Of a DNA stretch of 64,000 bases, positions 11,701-24,313 are shown in pieces. The translations under genes were made by a program, and so were the position numbers. Source of the DNA: Brasenia schreberi (Eukaryota > Streptophyta > Magnoliopsida > Nymphaeales > Cabombaceae). Where the stretch lies: positions 12,726,001 to 12,790,000 of the forward strand of contig JAYKKT010000087.1 in assembly GCA_036023115.1 (NCBI GenBank), in the 5' to 3' direction. Each line of letters starts with the position of its first letter. Position 1 is the first letter of the stretch. The notes beneath the pieces are model-generated. The model had not been told where the DNA came from, did no database searches, and saw nothing but the letters and a program-made list of their open reading frames with translations.

Positions 11701-14700
11701 TTTGTTATCATGAGTTATATGTTTGATTCTTGTTTTGTAAATTGTGATGCTTTGTTTACACTTACATTTGGAAATGCCAGTGTACAATTATTTTTTGTTG
11801 GTATAAAATATGGTTTACATTGATTTACATTTGTGCAAATGTTGGATATATGTTTCTTGTTATTTTTAGGATTAGATAATTTTTAATGTAAGTGTACTGC
11901 TAAATCTCTGTATATGCCTGTTATCGCTATATTGGGCTTGCGTGCTAAGTGCTAACTGTCCGCTATCAACTATTGATAACATAGCTGAAATGCAACTTCA
12001 GCAACTTGACAGTGACAGATCAACAAAATGAAAAGGCATCACAGACATCAAGTTCTTGCTCCTACAACTAGATCAACCAAACCAAAACCAAGCCTTTTCC
12101 TACATATCCACTCATACAACTCGATGAACCCCCGAAATAACTTCAGATGCTACAACCAAAGTACCAAACCACCATATCTTATAAATCTATATGTAAAAGA
12201 GAGACAAGTTATTTTCATGCATTTTTCTGAATGTTTCTTACCGCATCTTTGGATACTGGAGGTGCTTCAGTTTCTAAACCCTTGAACCTAGAACTATCGC
12301 CATATTGACCCAAGCCTCCATTGTTTCTCCGTGCAAACGCCTCAACTGCACCTGAGAATCTATCACGAATTTCCGGTCCAACTGGAATAAGAATACAAGT
12401 CAGCTAGACCATCATATGAAGCCCCCAAAATGAATAATTGCCGACCATGAAATCTGCATGCTTAACTAAGTTCCACCTGGTGACCTCTCTGTTCTTTCAG
12501 CTGATGTGCCAACAGCTACCCCACCTCTTCCAATATTCTGTGAAGGCTACGATGCAAAGAAGTATATTAAGGTTGCAAGAGCATGGGAATAAATTTGTAG
12601 GACACCAGATAAGATGTTGAAAGCATTTACCCGTGACCTTGAGTCTGAGGCGATCTGTGGGTACTTCAACATTGTCCAATCAAAGACATAATCAAATTGG
12701 AAACCTGTATCATGAATAATACCAAAACCTCACTATGCAGGAAACTATTATACATTTAAGATATCAAAATGATGCATAAGAACACAACCACAAAAAAAGA
12801 ATCAAGCATCAATTTCATGGTGGAGTTACCTTCTCGAATAAAGAGATCACGGAAAAGCCTCTTCAAATATGAATAGTCAGGCTTGTCTTCAAATCGCAAT
12901 GACCGGCAGTAATGGAAGTACGATGCGAACTCTGATGGATAAGAATTACAGAGGACCTGTTTAGGAGTCAAAGTAGCTACTTAATATAGCATAAGAAACC
13001 AACTCACTCAGGTAATAGGTTTTATCATGCCATAATAGGTATCAAATGATTGGATTAAGAATAAGGGGTCAGAGACTCTCAGTTATCTTAGAGATTCACC
13101 AGGGCCAAAATGACCAAGACGCCTTACAATCAGACTTGCAGGGGCATAAGAGAATAGCCCATCTCGCATTTTAAGTTCCCAATCACCCAGTCCTCAAGTT
13201 AATCTTGTGATATTCAACTTATGCCAGATTTATTAGTAAAAATCTGGAAAACGAGTACATGCATGTTGATCATGACATGTCCAAAAGCATACCTCTATTG
13301 GGGTTAACATCTTCTTCTCCCTTATTTTATCATATTTCTGCTTCTTAGTTCCAGCTTTTAGACCCTGCCATGGGAGGCTGACATGGGGAAAAGAAATATT
13401 GGATAAAGCAATGAGAAAAATCACCAGCACGATGGAAGTTGATATCCATATAAGTTTAATAATTACCTTCCCCTCAGGAAGTACATAAGCACATAACCAA
13501 GAGATTCCAAATCATCTCGCCTACTTTGCTCTGAAGTCAAAAAGAAATTGTCCACTAAAGAAAACAAAGAACTGAATAATGGAAACCTATAAAAGCATGT
13601 TTTCACTCACCAATTCCCGAGTGAGTGTTAACACTGGCATAGCGAGCCGTTCCAGTGAGGTTCTTGTTTTCCCTGCAATGAGTTTTTCAGCCTTATGCTA
13701 AACGTAGACAATGCATGCACAATACAAAGGAAAGAGAAACATGCAGGAGAAAGACTAAGCGACAACCAACACATGCCACCAGGGATGGAGAGAGAGAGAG
13801 AGAGAGAGAGATTACAACCAGGATTCAGAAAAGAGAAAGCACACAAAGGGACGTGCTGGGAAAATGAAACGAAAAGACTTACCTGTAAGGTATGTGCTTG
13901 TGAGTAGTAAGGTCTTTGTATTTTTTGGCTAAGCCAAAGTCAATTATGTATACCTGCACCATATAGAAAGACGTCACATCCTGCAAGTCATCATAGCTGA
14001 GCTCCATTCCTAATGAGGAGTACCACAGTTTCAAGAACCGAGAAAACTCTAGGTAAAACTTGAACCAGAAGAATGATTGACACCAAATTGGGCAGGTTTA
14101 CCTCAAGCTTGCATCGTTCTATTATCATATAATGAACAAATAGGAACCCTTTAAGCAACATTCTCTTGGCTGATAAGTTTTAGTAAAATCAGGAAAAGTA
14201 AACTTTTAAACTTTTCCTCTTTCCTTTGATGTTTGTCCCTTAATCTGCTAAGATTTCCTCATGGAAATCAGATGAGGCGCAAGATCATCCAAGCGTCACT
14301 TGCGAAGCATTCCCAATTGTAAGATTCATGACTATGGATGCCCGTATATGGAGGCGGAATCAAACAACTATTCCTTAAGCTCTGCATGCCAAAAGAAGTT
14401 GGAAACGACAATCCTCGATATGTCAAACTGATCAGGCCCATCTCATTATGAATGCCTGACCATCAGAGTGTTCATGCATTTTCGGCCATCATTCCTCTGT
14501 CGTCTTTCAAGAAAAAGATCATTGCACATTCATCAATTGCAGAGGATCATGAAAGATTCAAGAGGCCACCAAAAAAAGAAACAAAAAAATCTGAGAATTT
14601 TCAGATACGTAGACATAAAGAAAAGCAACGCACCATTGTGAAGATGAAATATACTAAATAAGTGGCAGAATACTACCTGATTTGCTTTCTTCCTCAAACC

Positions 14701-16393
14701 CATGAGGAAGTTATCTGGCTTAATATCCCGGTGAAGGAAGCCACGTGAATGGGCATATTCAATGCGATTGATCTAAATAAAAGCAAGTACAATTGGAAAT
14801 TTTAAAATCCATTAATAAAACTGGCAGAAGTATAAATGATTTCTCAACTCAGAAAGTACAAAAGCATAGTCACATATAATAGTTTCTTACTAGCTGATCT
14901 GCAAGCATCAGTACAGTTTTCAGTGTGAGTTTCCTGTTGCAGTAGTTGAACAAATCTTCAAGACTTGGTCCAAGAAGGTCAATGACCATTACATTGTACT
15001 CGCCATCCACACCAAACCATTTCAGGTTGGGAATGCCCGCTTCATTTTAATGGATAAGTCAGTCATGCGAACACAAATAACTAAAATAATTAGACAAACA
15101 CAGAAGGATACTCACTTCCTCCTTGAAGAAGGACATACAGCTTTGATTCGTAGTGAAGTTGTGGATGCCTAGTCTTAGCAGATTCCTACAGTGTATAAGA
15201 AGACAAATTTTGTTAGAAGAGACAAAACAGATAGAGCATCACGAAGCTTACAATTGATTTCTTGAGGAATTGATAAGCAGCAAGGAGACCAAATAACTCA
15301 ATCTCGAGAATTAGTGGCAATCCAAAGTGCAGAACTTTTGTAGAAAACTTCCATGTGAGAGAGTGTGTTTGTCAAATAATGATCACAGAGTTTCTGAGAA
15401 CAGGTCACGGGCACTTTCCATAACTGACAAGCTCATCAAGGTATTCTTTATTTTCTATTCCTCTAAGAAAAGCATTATAATGAGCACGGCTATACTATAC
15501 CAATCTACCAATCTGACACTCGATTTCAACGATTAAGCTTCCTGCAGCGCAGCTAACAAAGTGGGCTTCTAATGGGTATGTAAACATTGAGGTGATTAAT
15601 TTTGCAGTGATGATGAGATTTTGAGAGAAGATAGTCAAAGGAGAATAAAATGCCGTTTCAAACCTTTTGGAAAAGACAAACAAGGAAAAGAGCATGCCAT
15701 TCTCCGAAAAAAGACCACTTCATGATGGTATTTGAATTACTCAAAAGTCCTTTCTTTTCCTTTTGTCCAAATCTAATATTTTCACCACCTAAACTATGAT
15801 ATGCTTAATTATTCAGGAGTAGGGATCTTCTATTTAACAAATAATCGAGGTACAGAAAAATCAATCTTGTCTCAGAACTCACGATATGAAAGCTAAAGCT
15901 ATCCAACATCCCAAGGAAACAGCAAAGCTCATGAAACAAAACGGAGAAAAAGAGATTCCTTTGCAGCAGAAATGCAGCTAATTCTGAAGCAAAACCACCA
16001 TTTATTTCAGGAAAATCACACCCAAAATGTATCGACTAACGCACCATCTTGATAGCCACTTCTTCCCCTGTCTGAATGTTAATACCTGCAATTCACCACC
16101 CAAATCCCAAAGAGTATTAGATCCTTCATCTGAATCAAAACAGTGACATCCTAAAACCTGTAACGATCAAGAACCTCAAATCTTTTGACGATTTGCAACT
16201 CCATTTTGATTTCAATGAGGAGAAACGATTTTAAGAAAAAAATCGAAACTGAAAACCCAATGACAAAGATGGCAGATTATTGAAAAACCCATAAATCCAA
16301 AATTGGGAAAAAAGCACCTAGGTAAAGCTCCCCAAAAGATCCGCTTCCAATCTTCCTTCCGAGCCGAAACTTGCCTCCGATCACGTGCTCCAT
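8707..16393 (-). CDS. CKL: Casein kinase 1-like Ser/Thr protein kinase (plant CKL family)
   Basis: Fourteen exons in transcript order (minus): 16393-16318, 16085-16045, 15185-15116, 15039-14891, 14772-14677, 13953-13883, 13672-13611, 13530-13467, 13377-13293, 12956-12830, 12704-12631, 12537-12477, 12381-12242 and 8991-8707. All phases agree and the product is 466 residues, normal for the family. The start [20 protein letters not shown] carries the Gly-rich loop (16-21). Catalytic Lys is at 38 (EEVAIK), HRDIKPDN has catalytic Asp at 128, and DFG is at 149-151. CK1 signatures are present, including [18 protein letters not shown]. The Ser-rich tail ends [17 protein letters not shown], as in plant CKL proteins, which phosphorylate acidic or primed sites in hormone, light and plasmodesmal signalling. 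The usual His-Leu-Gly-Ile is His-Ser-Gly-Ile here. The last intron (3.25 kb) carries an RTE copy and an interspersed repeat. It appears functional. Confidence 0.93.
9524..10724 (-). mobile_element. Young 5'-truncated RTE copy in the last CKL intron
   Basis: A (CAA)n tail at 9524-9549 is followed on the minus strand by nearly open coding sequence: 10724-10268 encodes the RT core with [28 protein letters not shown] and the catalytic [12 protein letters not shown], and 10219-9566 encodes the C-terminal domain. One TAA, replacing the GAA of the conserved RETLESKG, separates them at about 10268. It lacks the endonuclease and 5' part, so it cannot be autonomous, but it is the best preserved RT in the window. 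It has the same orientation as the host gene. Confidence 0.85.
10870..12095. repeat. Interspersed repeat in the CKL intron; the 3' part is also found inverted at 20.1-20.7 kb
   Basis: About 11580-12095 is nearly identical to the reverse complement of 20143-20660, and its end also resembles a diverged copy near 57490-57780 (shared blocks GCTAAATC, CTGTTA, CGCTATAT). The 10.9-11.5 kb part is very T-rich, which explains a hydrophobic but meaningless frame at 11080-11445. The repeat overlaps no exon; CKL exon 13 begins just after it. The class is uncertain: I see no transposase and no target duplication, so a non-autonomous DNA element is a guess. Confidence 0.55.
13788..13812. repeat. (GA)n microsatellite
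   Basis: A short GA run in the intron between CKL exons 6 and 7. Confidence 0.9.
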
Positions 16394-17160
16394 ATTCCTT
16401 CAGAAGGACGAAATCCTCAACCAAAAGCACGCTTTCTCCCTTAGAGTTCCAACTACAGAAAATCGAAATTCCAAGCACTATCAAGCAGAAACCCTCATTT
16501 CTCCAAGAAATCAACGAACTTCGCTCATCGATAGCCAAAATGAAGCAAGAAACGCCAAAGAGAATACCCAAAAGCCCGAATCAAGATTCTCGAGGACTAC
16601 CTAAATCCCAGCAGACCGTCACCGACACGCTAAGAACACGAATCTTCCTCCACCAAACGAGCGAAATCCTCACACCGATGCCGCCGAAAGATTCAGGCCA
16701 CCAACCACCATCACAAAATCGGAGCCGAACGACGATTGATCCGCGCAGAGAACGTTTTATCGGATACGCGAGTAAGAAAAGAATAATAAACCAGAGATGG
16801 GAGGCAATTCGAGAAGGAGCCCTCTTAATGAACACAACGATCTTGCCCTAAAACTCGATCGGAACTCTCGCACATATAATTTGTAGAGACAATCAAGAAG
16901 ACCAAAGAATTTCCAAGAAACCGAGAAAATTTTAGAGAAAAAGAACTCTCTTTATAGAGAGGGGGAGTTAGATTACATGTATCGTAACCAACACACAGGG
17001 CACGGGGAGAGAGAGAGGGAGAGAGTACGTTAAAGAGGGTGTGTTTCTCTTAGGGATTCGCTGTTTCTCTCTCTTTTTTCTCTCTCTTCTTCAGTGACGA
17101 TGGTGTCATCTGAAGGGGAGAGAGAGAGAGAGAGACGGTGAGAACGTTCAGCAGGTGTCG
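16394..17160 (-). promoter_or_regulatory. 5' UTR and promoter region of the CKL gene
   Basis: DNA directly upstream (minus sense) of the CKL start. It contains GA/CT-rich tracts at about 17006-17035 and 17118-17136, typical of plant leaders and core promoters. Open frames on both strands at 16300-16850 have no recognised similarity and are probably UTR composition. No firm TATA box was assigned. Confidence 0.4.
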
Positions 17161-17528
17161 GGCATCCCCTCCCTCAACCCATCGTTACTAATTGTCTCAC
17201 TCTTCTCCTCTTTTTCATTGACGTCCCTTCTTTTTGTACAATTTCCGACTTTCTTTGTCAACTAACGTGCATGCCTTCTTGAATGTTCTCGTTCACCCTC
17301 CCCAACATTTGGGCGACTAAATGAGCCAAGCTCCTTGTATTTCTATTTCCGTTCGGTTCGGTTCAGTTCAATTTGATTTGGTATGACTTGGCTCGGTTCA
17401 AGTTGGTAAATGATCACCTTCACCGAGTTGGGTTTAACTCGGCTTACAAGCTTATTTAGTTTAAGTATATAGTGTTTTTATGCACATATGCTAGAAGTAC
17501 CATGTTTATCCAACACAATGTGTGGTGT
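17161..17528. other. Intergenic DNA, nothing recognised
   Basis: AT-rich sequence with short imperfect GGTTCGGTT-type repeats near 17350-17400. No coding or RNA gene was seen. Confidence 0.4.
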
Positions 17529-17909
17529 ACAACAACAACTAAGCCTTTTCCCATACTAGACAGGGTCGGCTACATGGATTCTTTGTTTCCACAGATCTCT
17601 ATCTTGTGCCATGTTAGCAGTTAACTCCCAATAAGCTAGATCGTTCTTTATTGTTTCTTTCCAACACTTTTGTGGTTGTCCTCTATCTCTTTTAATACTT
17701 TCCAAATTTAGTTTTTCTAACCTTCTTAGAGGTTTTTCTTTTGATCTTCTTTCTATATGTCCAAACCATCTTAAATGATGTTCTCTCATTTTATCCTCTA
17801 GTGGTGTCACTCCTACTTTGTTTCTAATAACCTCATTATGTATACAGTCTTTTCTTGTATGACCACTCATCCATCTCAACATCTTCATTTCTGTCACGGA
17901 CATCTTTCG
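17529..17909 (-). mobile_element. Short (381-bp) RTE 3'-end copy
   Basis: On the minus strand it runs from CGAAAGATGTCCGTGACAG through an intact 115-codon frame (17903-17556, starting [15 protein letters not shown] and ending IHVADPV) to the CAA-rich tail. Its 5' boundary coincides with that of the short copy at 58103-58477. Confidence 0.8.
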
Positions 17910-18457
17910 TTTTATATGAAATCTAGCTATACTTGTAAATTTTATGAAAAATTATACAATTTTCTAAAATCCTGTACGTTTTTAGACCCCCTTCCAGCCT
18001 CTCTATTTTTCTAGACCTTCCGTTCACTTATTGACGTGCATGCCTTCATGCATACTGTTTTTGGATCCCCATGACACATAGGGCTGGTAAGTGCCCCGAT
18101 CTCCTCGTAGTTGGCCCTGCGGATTGTGGTAAGCTTATCTATGTTAAATGAATGGAACATAAGCTGAACATTAATAATGCATGCTTGATTTGGCTTAGTT
18201 CTTATTAGCTTGCTCAGTTAGATATACATAGTTTTTATGTGATTTCTATATAGTTTGTATTAGATTGCTCCGTTAAGTATAATATATAGTTCTTATGTGC
18301 TTTCTATGTACAGAAAGGTGGCTTATACTCAACACATCTTGTACTTAATGGGTACCTTCAACGTAAAATATTGGGGCCTACAGCAACAAATATGAAATCT
18401 ATTACTTTTACAATGAATGAGTATCATACCTATTGCATATAAGTCACCTTCTCTCTC

Positions 18458-18526
<69 letters not shown>

Positions 18527-20142
18527 CAACTATGCTAACCCAACGAATTGTGTGATATGATGTAGTTAGATGACATGTGCAATTCCATAGGAGATTATAT
18601 ACAAATATAATCAAGAAACTAGAATTTCTACTCTACATTACATGTGCAATGTTCAATTTTTACTCTAACAAGCAGCTGATGTTCAGTTTATGACACTAGG
18701 CTTTATCTTTTTTATTCATGTGCGGTTCAGCTCAAGAAAAACTACCAAGCTAGACACGGACAAGGTCTTAAGTCAGCAAACAATCCATGAACAGCCCCTG
18801 TTTAATTTATTCACCTTCTTTACCAGCCCTACGCATACATCGGTTGTGGGTATTAGTGAATACCCATGCGCCTAACACGGACCCCCCTTTCTCCCGACAC
18901 ACGCGTGCACACAAGCACAAGCACACATATTGAAGTTAAATGCAAATGTGACACATATTGAGTATATAACTGGTTTTTTACCAAATCACCTGAACCAACT
19001 CGAACCGAGACAATTGAAAACTGAAGTGTTGGAAGGCCTCAAATCAAAGAGTTGGAAGAAAATAATAAAACATCTTGTTTTGTTGAAGTGCAAATATGAC
19101 ACATATTGAGTATATAAAGTGTAAGAATCCCTACAGCCAAGACCACTTAGCGTGGGACAAGTCTTGGATTCGGCAGCATCGTCTAAGTTAGTGCACAGCC
19201 TGGTCCTCTTAGGCACTCGAATCAAATTTGTAGTCCCTGAACCATTGCTAAGCTCATGTGACCCTTGATGATAGGTCAACTAATGTTGTTGAAAGAAGGT
19301 TCAAAGTTAAATATGACTTTACCAAATCCAACTACTCGTATAATAGATTAATCCGATTCAGTTGTCTATGAGAAGAGCGAAGCTTAAATGAATAAATCAT
19401 ATGCAATTGGATTTGGATGTGACATGGATGTCTAATATATTCGAGTAAACAAAAATCCAAATCCTAATTCGATAAGTCCATTGTCCATATAAGCTTCCAG
19501 CTGCCAAAATCCAACTACTTGGATAAATCAGATATTGGATATATCCAACCCATCCACAACCCGTTGAAAAGGCTATTATTTTTACTCGCTCTACGTTAAA
19601 ATGCTATATAGTTAGTGAGATCTTATGGGCTTGGGGCAACCCATTTAATTGTGAGGGTTGGTTATGTAGCTGATGCTCACAGTCCGTTCTTACGTACCGT
19701 AGCAAATGATGAACAAGATGCAGCCTCTCCTTGCAGCATGTTATCGTCATATGTACCTGTGTATAGTATATATACATGCATACATACAGACATACATATA
19801 TACATATACACACATATACAAAAACACATATAAATACACACAAACACATGCATACATATACAAAAAGGCACAGACCTCACTAAAGGTCCGACCCAAAAGG
19901 AGTCAAGTTAAAGGTCCTCATGAGTTCGATATCATACGTGCATGATTGGCAGAGATCATACACACAAGTGAGAGAGAGAGGAATAAGTAATGTTTGTTAG
20001 AGTGGTCATTGTCATCATTCATTATCCATGTGCATATGAAGCTGCATATGGCTACATTCTAATGATTGATTCTCAAACCAGTAATTTTGAGCTTCCTCCT
20101 TGTTTATGACCAGCTTTTAAGGCGCTTTAGAGATGCCCAAGT
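17910..20142. other. Intergenic DNA with microsatellites
   Basis: No gene recognised. It contains a (TA)n run at 18460-18525, an (ACAT/ATAC)-type tract at about 19770-19860, and a repeated phrase (TGACACATATTGAGTATATAA) near 18949 and 19098. Short open frames here are low-complexity artefacts. Confidence 0.5.
18460..18525. repeat. (TA)n microsatellite
   Basis: About 33 uninterrupted AT dinucleotides. Confidence 0.98.
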
Positions 20143-20660
20143 AAGAAAAGGCTTGGTTTTGGTTTGGTTGATCTAGTTGTAGGAGCAAGAACTTGATGTC
20201 TGCGATGCCTTTTCATTTTGTTGATCTGTCAATGTCAAGTTGCTGGAGTTCCATTTCAGCTATGTTATCAATAGTTGATAGCGGACAGTTAGCACTTAGC
20301 ACGCAAGCCCAATATAGCGATAACAGGCATATACAGAGATTTAGCAGTGCACTAACATTAAAAATTATCTAATCCTAAAAATAACAAGAAACATGTATCC
20401 AACATTTGCACAAATATAAATCAATGTAAACCATATTTTATACCAACAAAAGATAATTGTACACAGGCATTTCCAAATGTAAGTGTAAACAAAGCATCAC
20501 AATTTACAAAACAAGAATCAAACATATAACTCATGATAACAAAAATGTCGAGGATTAATCATAAGTAAAAAACAAACTATCATGAACTGCTCTTACTGTC
20601 GAGAATTACCCCTAGAAAGACATCAGTGGTAATTAATTAAAAGAGAACATGAAGCAATAA
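20143..20660. repeat. Inverted second copy of the CKL-intron repeat
   Basis: Reverse complement of about 11580-12095 with few differences, for example the shared GATAGCGGACAGTTAGCACTTAGCACGC region. It stops abruptly at AATCATA where the RTE begins, so the RTE either inserted into it or lies at a rearrangement boundary. Confidence 0.8.
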
Positions 20661-20663
20661 TCA

Positions 20664-23600
20664 TAACTCCGCCCATGTAAGGGATCACCCTTGCATTGCC
20701 GGTCCCAAGCCCGGATAAAGGAGGAGGGTTGTGTTAGGCTTTCGACAGCCAGCGTAAAACTTCGTCAGATTTTTATAACATGGATTACAAAAATTATGAG
20801 CATTGCTTGGGGGCGTCCTTGCCTAGCAATATACTCCAGAGCCCGAATGCATTAAAAAGTAAGCAAGGGCCACTACATTTTCACCCGAATGTAGTAAATC
20901 AATTGCAGAGAGGGTTCCCACATCATGGACGGGTGTAGGTAAAGAAGTTAGTCCCGCTACATTGCCGCCTGAATGTAGTGAAAAATTTTCAGAGAGGTCT
21001 CCGCATTTTGATTATTGACGAATGCGGGGGGTAAGGAAGCTAGTCCTAGATAATAAGATTAATATTGGTTCTTGGAATATTAGAACATTATCCGGTAAGC
21101 TAATGGAGGTGGTAGATACTATGATTCGGAGAAAGATTCATATTCTATGTTTACAAGAGACAAAATGGGTTGGAGAAAAAGCAAAGGAGATAAAGGATAT
21201 AGGTTTTAAAGGAGAGTGCTCAAAACGGAGTTGGTATTCTCATAAATAAAGATTTAAAGGAGAGTGTAGTAGACATACAACGATATGGTGACCAAATCAT
21301 GACGTTGAAATTAGTGTTAGGAGCATAGGTTTTGAATATAGTTTGTGCTTACACACCCCAAGTAGGACTAGAAGATAGTATAAAGACAGCTTTTTGGGAA
21401 GAGTTAGATAAGGTGATTCAAAAGATTCTACAAAGGGAGATGATTTGTTTATGAGGAGACTTAAATGGAGATGTCGGTAAAGATGCATTATGATATCAAG
21501 GGATTCATAGAAACTTAAGTTTTGGGGATACAAATGAGGAAGGTAGGGAGATTTTAAATTTTGCTATGGTATTTGATCTCTTTATAGTCAATACAATCTT
21601 CAAAAAACGAGATAAACATTTAATTACTTATAAGAATGGCTTATTACAAACACAAATTGATTACTTTTTTTGTAGAAAAAAAGATAGAGCTTGTTGTAAA
21701 GATTGCAAGGTAATTTCAGGAGAAAACTTAACCACCCAACATCGACTTTTAGTTATGGATTTATAAATAAAAAAATGGATAAAGAAGAAAAGAGTGCATC
21801 GAGCTATTCAGACTAAATGGTGGAACCTCAAAAGTGAGAAAGAAGATATATTTAAACAAAAAGTCCTTGAAAGAGATGTTGAATTATGTTGGTACACCAT
21901 GTGATATGTGGAACAATATTGCTATACATATTAGGAAAGTGGCGAAAGATATGTTAGGGGTATCTAAGGGAGGTGTACCGGCACAAAAAGAAGCTTGGTG
22001 GTAGAGTGAAGTAGTACAAAATAAAATCAAGGCAAAGAGGGCATGTTACAAATTACATTATGCTAAAGAAAATTAGTGAAACTTTAGAGGCTTATAAGAA
22101 AGCAAAGAAGGAAGCGAAAAAGGCAGTGAGTGAAGCAAAAGCTAAAATTTGGAAGGACTTATATAAAAAACTCAACTCAAAAGGGTGAAAGAGATATTTT
22201 TAGGATAGTTAGGGCTAGAGATAAGAAAATTGAAGATCTTAATTATGTTAGATGCATCAAAGACGAGGATGAAAAAATTCTAGTGGCAAATGATGATATA
22301 AGAAATAGATGGAAAAACTATTTTTATAATCTTTTTAATGAAAATAAAGATGTTAGTATTAGCTTAGGAGAGTTAGCCAAATCAGAAAAGTATATAAACC
22401 GCAATTTTTACCGACGTATTCAAAAGAATGCAGTCAAAGAGACTCTTAAACATATGAAAGGTGGTAAATCGGTAGGACCAGATAATATTCCTATAGAAGT
22501 TTGGAAAATACTAGGAGAAATAGGAATCACTTGGCTCACAAGACTATTTAATGAAATATGGAAAATCAAAAAGATGCACGAGGAATGGAGAGCAAGTACA
22601 CTTATACCCATATATAAGAATAAGGGAGACATTCAAAATTATGTGAATTATCGAGGTATCAAGTTAATGAGCCATACTATGAAATTATGAGAAAGAATTA
22701 TCAAACATAGGTTAAGACAAGTATCAAGTACAACAGAGAACCAATTTGGATTCATGCCAGGCAGATCTACTATTGAAGCGATTCACCTTTTGAGACGTCT
22801 TATGAAACATTTTAGAGCAAAAAAGAAAGACCTTCACATGATATTTTTTTATCTAAAAAAAGCTTATGATAGGGTACCGAGGGAGGTTCTTTGGAAAACT
22901 TTGGAAAAAAGAGGTATCCCATTGATATATATTAACCTTATAAGAGACATGTATGATGGTGCAAAAACAGGTGTGAAGACTCATGAAGGAACGACAGACT
23001 TCTTTGAAGTTAATATTGGGTTATATCAAGGGATCAACTTTAAGTCCGTACTTATTTATAATGGTGATGAATAAGTTAACAAAACATATTCAAGATGAAG
23101 TACCTTGGTGTATGTTATTTGCATATGACATTGTATTATTGGAGGAGTCTAAGGAAAAAGTTCATAGAAAATTGGAACTATGGAGAGAAACATTAGAAAG
23201 CAAAGGCCTCCGACTTAGTAGAACAAAGACAGAATATATGGAATGTAAGTTTGATCATTTGGTTACCTCAGAGGACACAGAAATTAAAATTGGCACACAT
23301 TGCATCCCCAAAAGGAAAGTTTTAAATACCTAGGGTTAATTTTTGAGTGTGATGGAAGAATTGGTGGAGATGTTACGCATAAAATTAATGCTGGTTGGTT
23401 AAAATGGAGAGGAGCATCAGGTATTCTTTGTGATAAGAAGATACCATTAAAGTAAAAAGCTAAATATTATAGAGTAGCAATTAGGCTTCCCATGTTTTAT
23501 GGTTCTGAGTGTTGGGCAGTTAATCACCAACATGTACAAAAGATGTCCGTGACAGAAATGAAGATGTTGAGATGGATGAGTGGTCATACAAAAAAAGACC

Positions 23601-23852
23601 GTATACATAATGAGGTTATTAGAAACAAATTAGGAGTGGTACCAATAGAGGATAAAATGAGAGAATATCGTTTAAGATGGTTTGGACATATAGAAAGAAG
23701 ATGAAAAAAAGAACTTACAAGAAGGTTAGAAAAACTAAATTTGGAAAGTATTAAAAGAGGTAGAGGATGACCACAAAAGTGTTGGAAAGAAACAATAAAT
23801 CCATGTAGCCGACCCTGTCTAGTATGAAAAAGGCTTAGTTGTTGTTGTTGTT
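20664..23852 (+). mobile_element. Near full-length inactive RTE-type non-LTR retrotransposon
   Basis: About 3.2 kb. There is a 5' untranslated region from ACTCCGCCCATGTAAGGG. The AP-endonuclease domain begins near 21022, with INIGSWNIRTLSGKL and ILCLQETKW. A linker follows, then reverse transcriptase at about 22130-23340 ([26 protein letters not shown]), the C-terminal domain to about 23790, and a (TTG)n tail at 23839-23850. It is dead: several frameshifts and stops are present and both catalytic motifs are damaged (MIFFYLKKAYD for [13 protein letters not shown] for FADD). TCATA on both sides may be a target duplication. It ends 65 bp before the first surviving exon of the CHR8 pseudogene and serves as the reference for the fragments elsewhere. 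Confidence 0.85.
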
Positions 23853-24313
23853 ATTCATACAATGTGGTGTCAATATTGTGGTTGGTCATGCATATTTAAA
23901 AATACTTTTGTGGCAGGAACGGGATAAATTGATCAGGAAAGGTATTCTTACTCCTTTTCGTAAACTTGAGGGTTTTGAGCGGCGCCTTCAGCAACCTGGG
24001 CCATCAGATAGAAATGATCTTGAGGATAATGATCGTGCATCAAGTTCAATTGCAAATTTTGCATCTTCGGTTTCAGCAATTGCGCAGTCTCGCCCTGCAA
24101 CTAAATTGGTTGATGCAGAGTCTCTACCAAGACTTGAGCCACCTACTTGTCCATTTCATAGGTTGAAGAAAATAATCAATCCAGCTGGGAAATCTGCTGA
24201 GGAGAAAGATGGGCAGCTGGCACGAAATGGGCTAAGGAAAAGAAAAAGACCCTTGCCCGATAAAAAGTGGAGAAGAGCTATTTCTCGTGAGGGGAAGCAC
24301 ACTGAAACAAATG

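Noticed and set aside
16303..16851. 182-codon plus-strand frame opposite the CKL start
   Set aside because: It overlaps CKL exon 1 and 5' UTR antisense, with no family resemblance; explained as a shadow of the GC-richer region.
18329..18529. Tyr-Ile repeat frame
   Set aside because: Translation of the (TA)n microsatellite.
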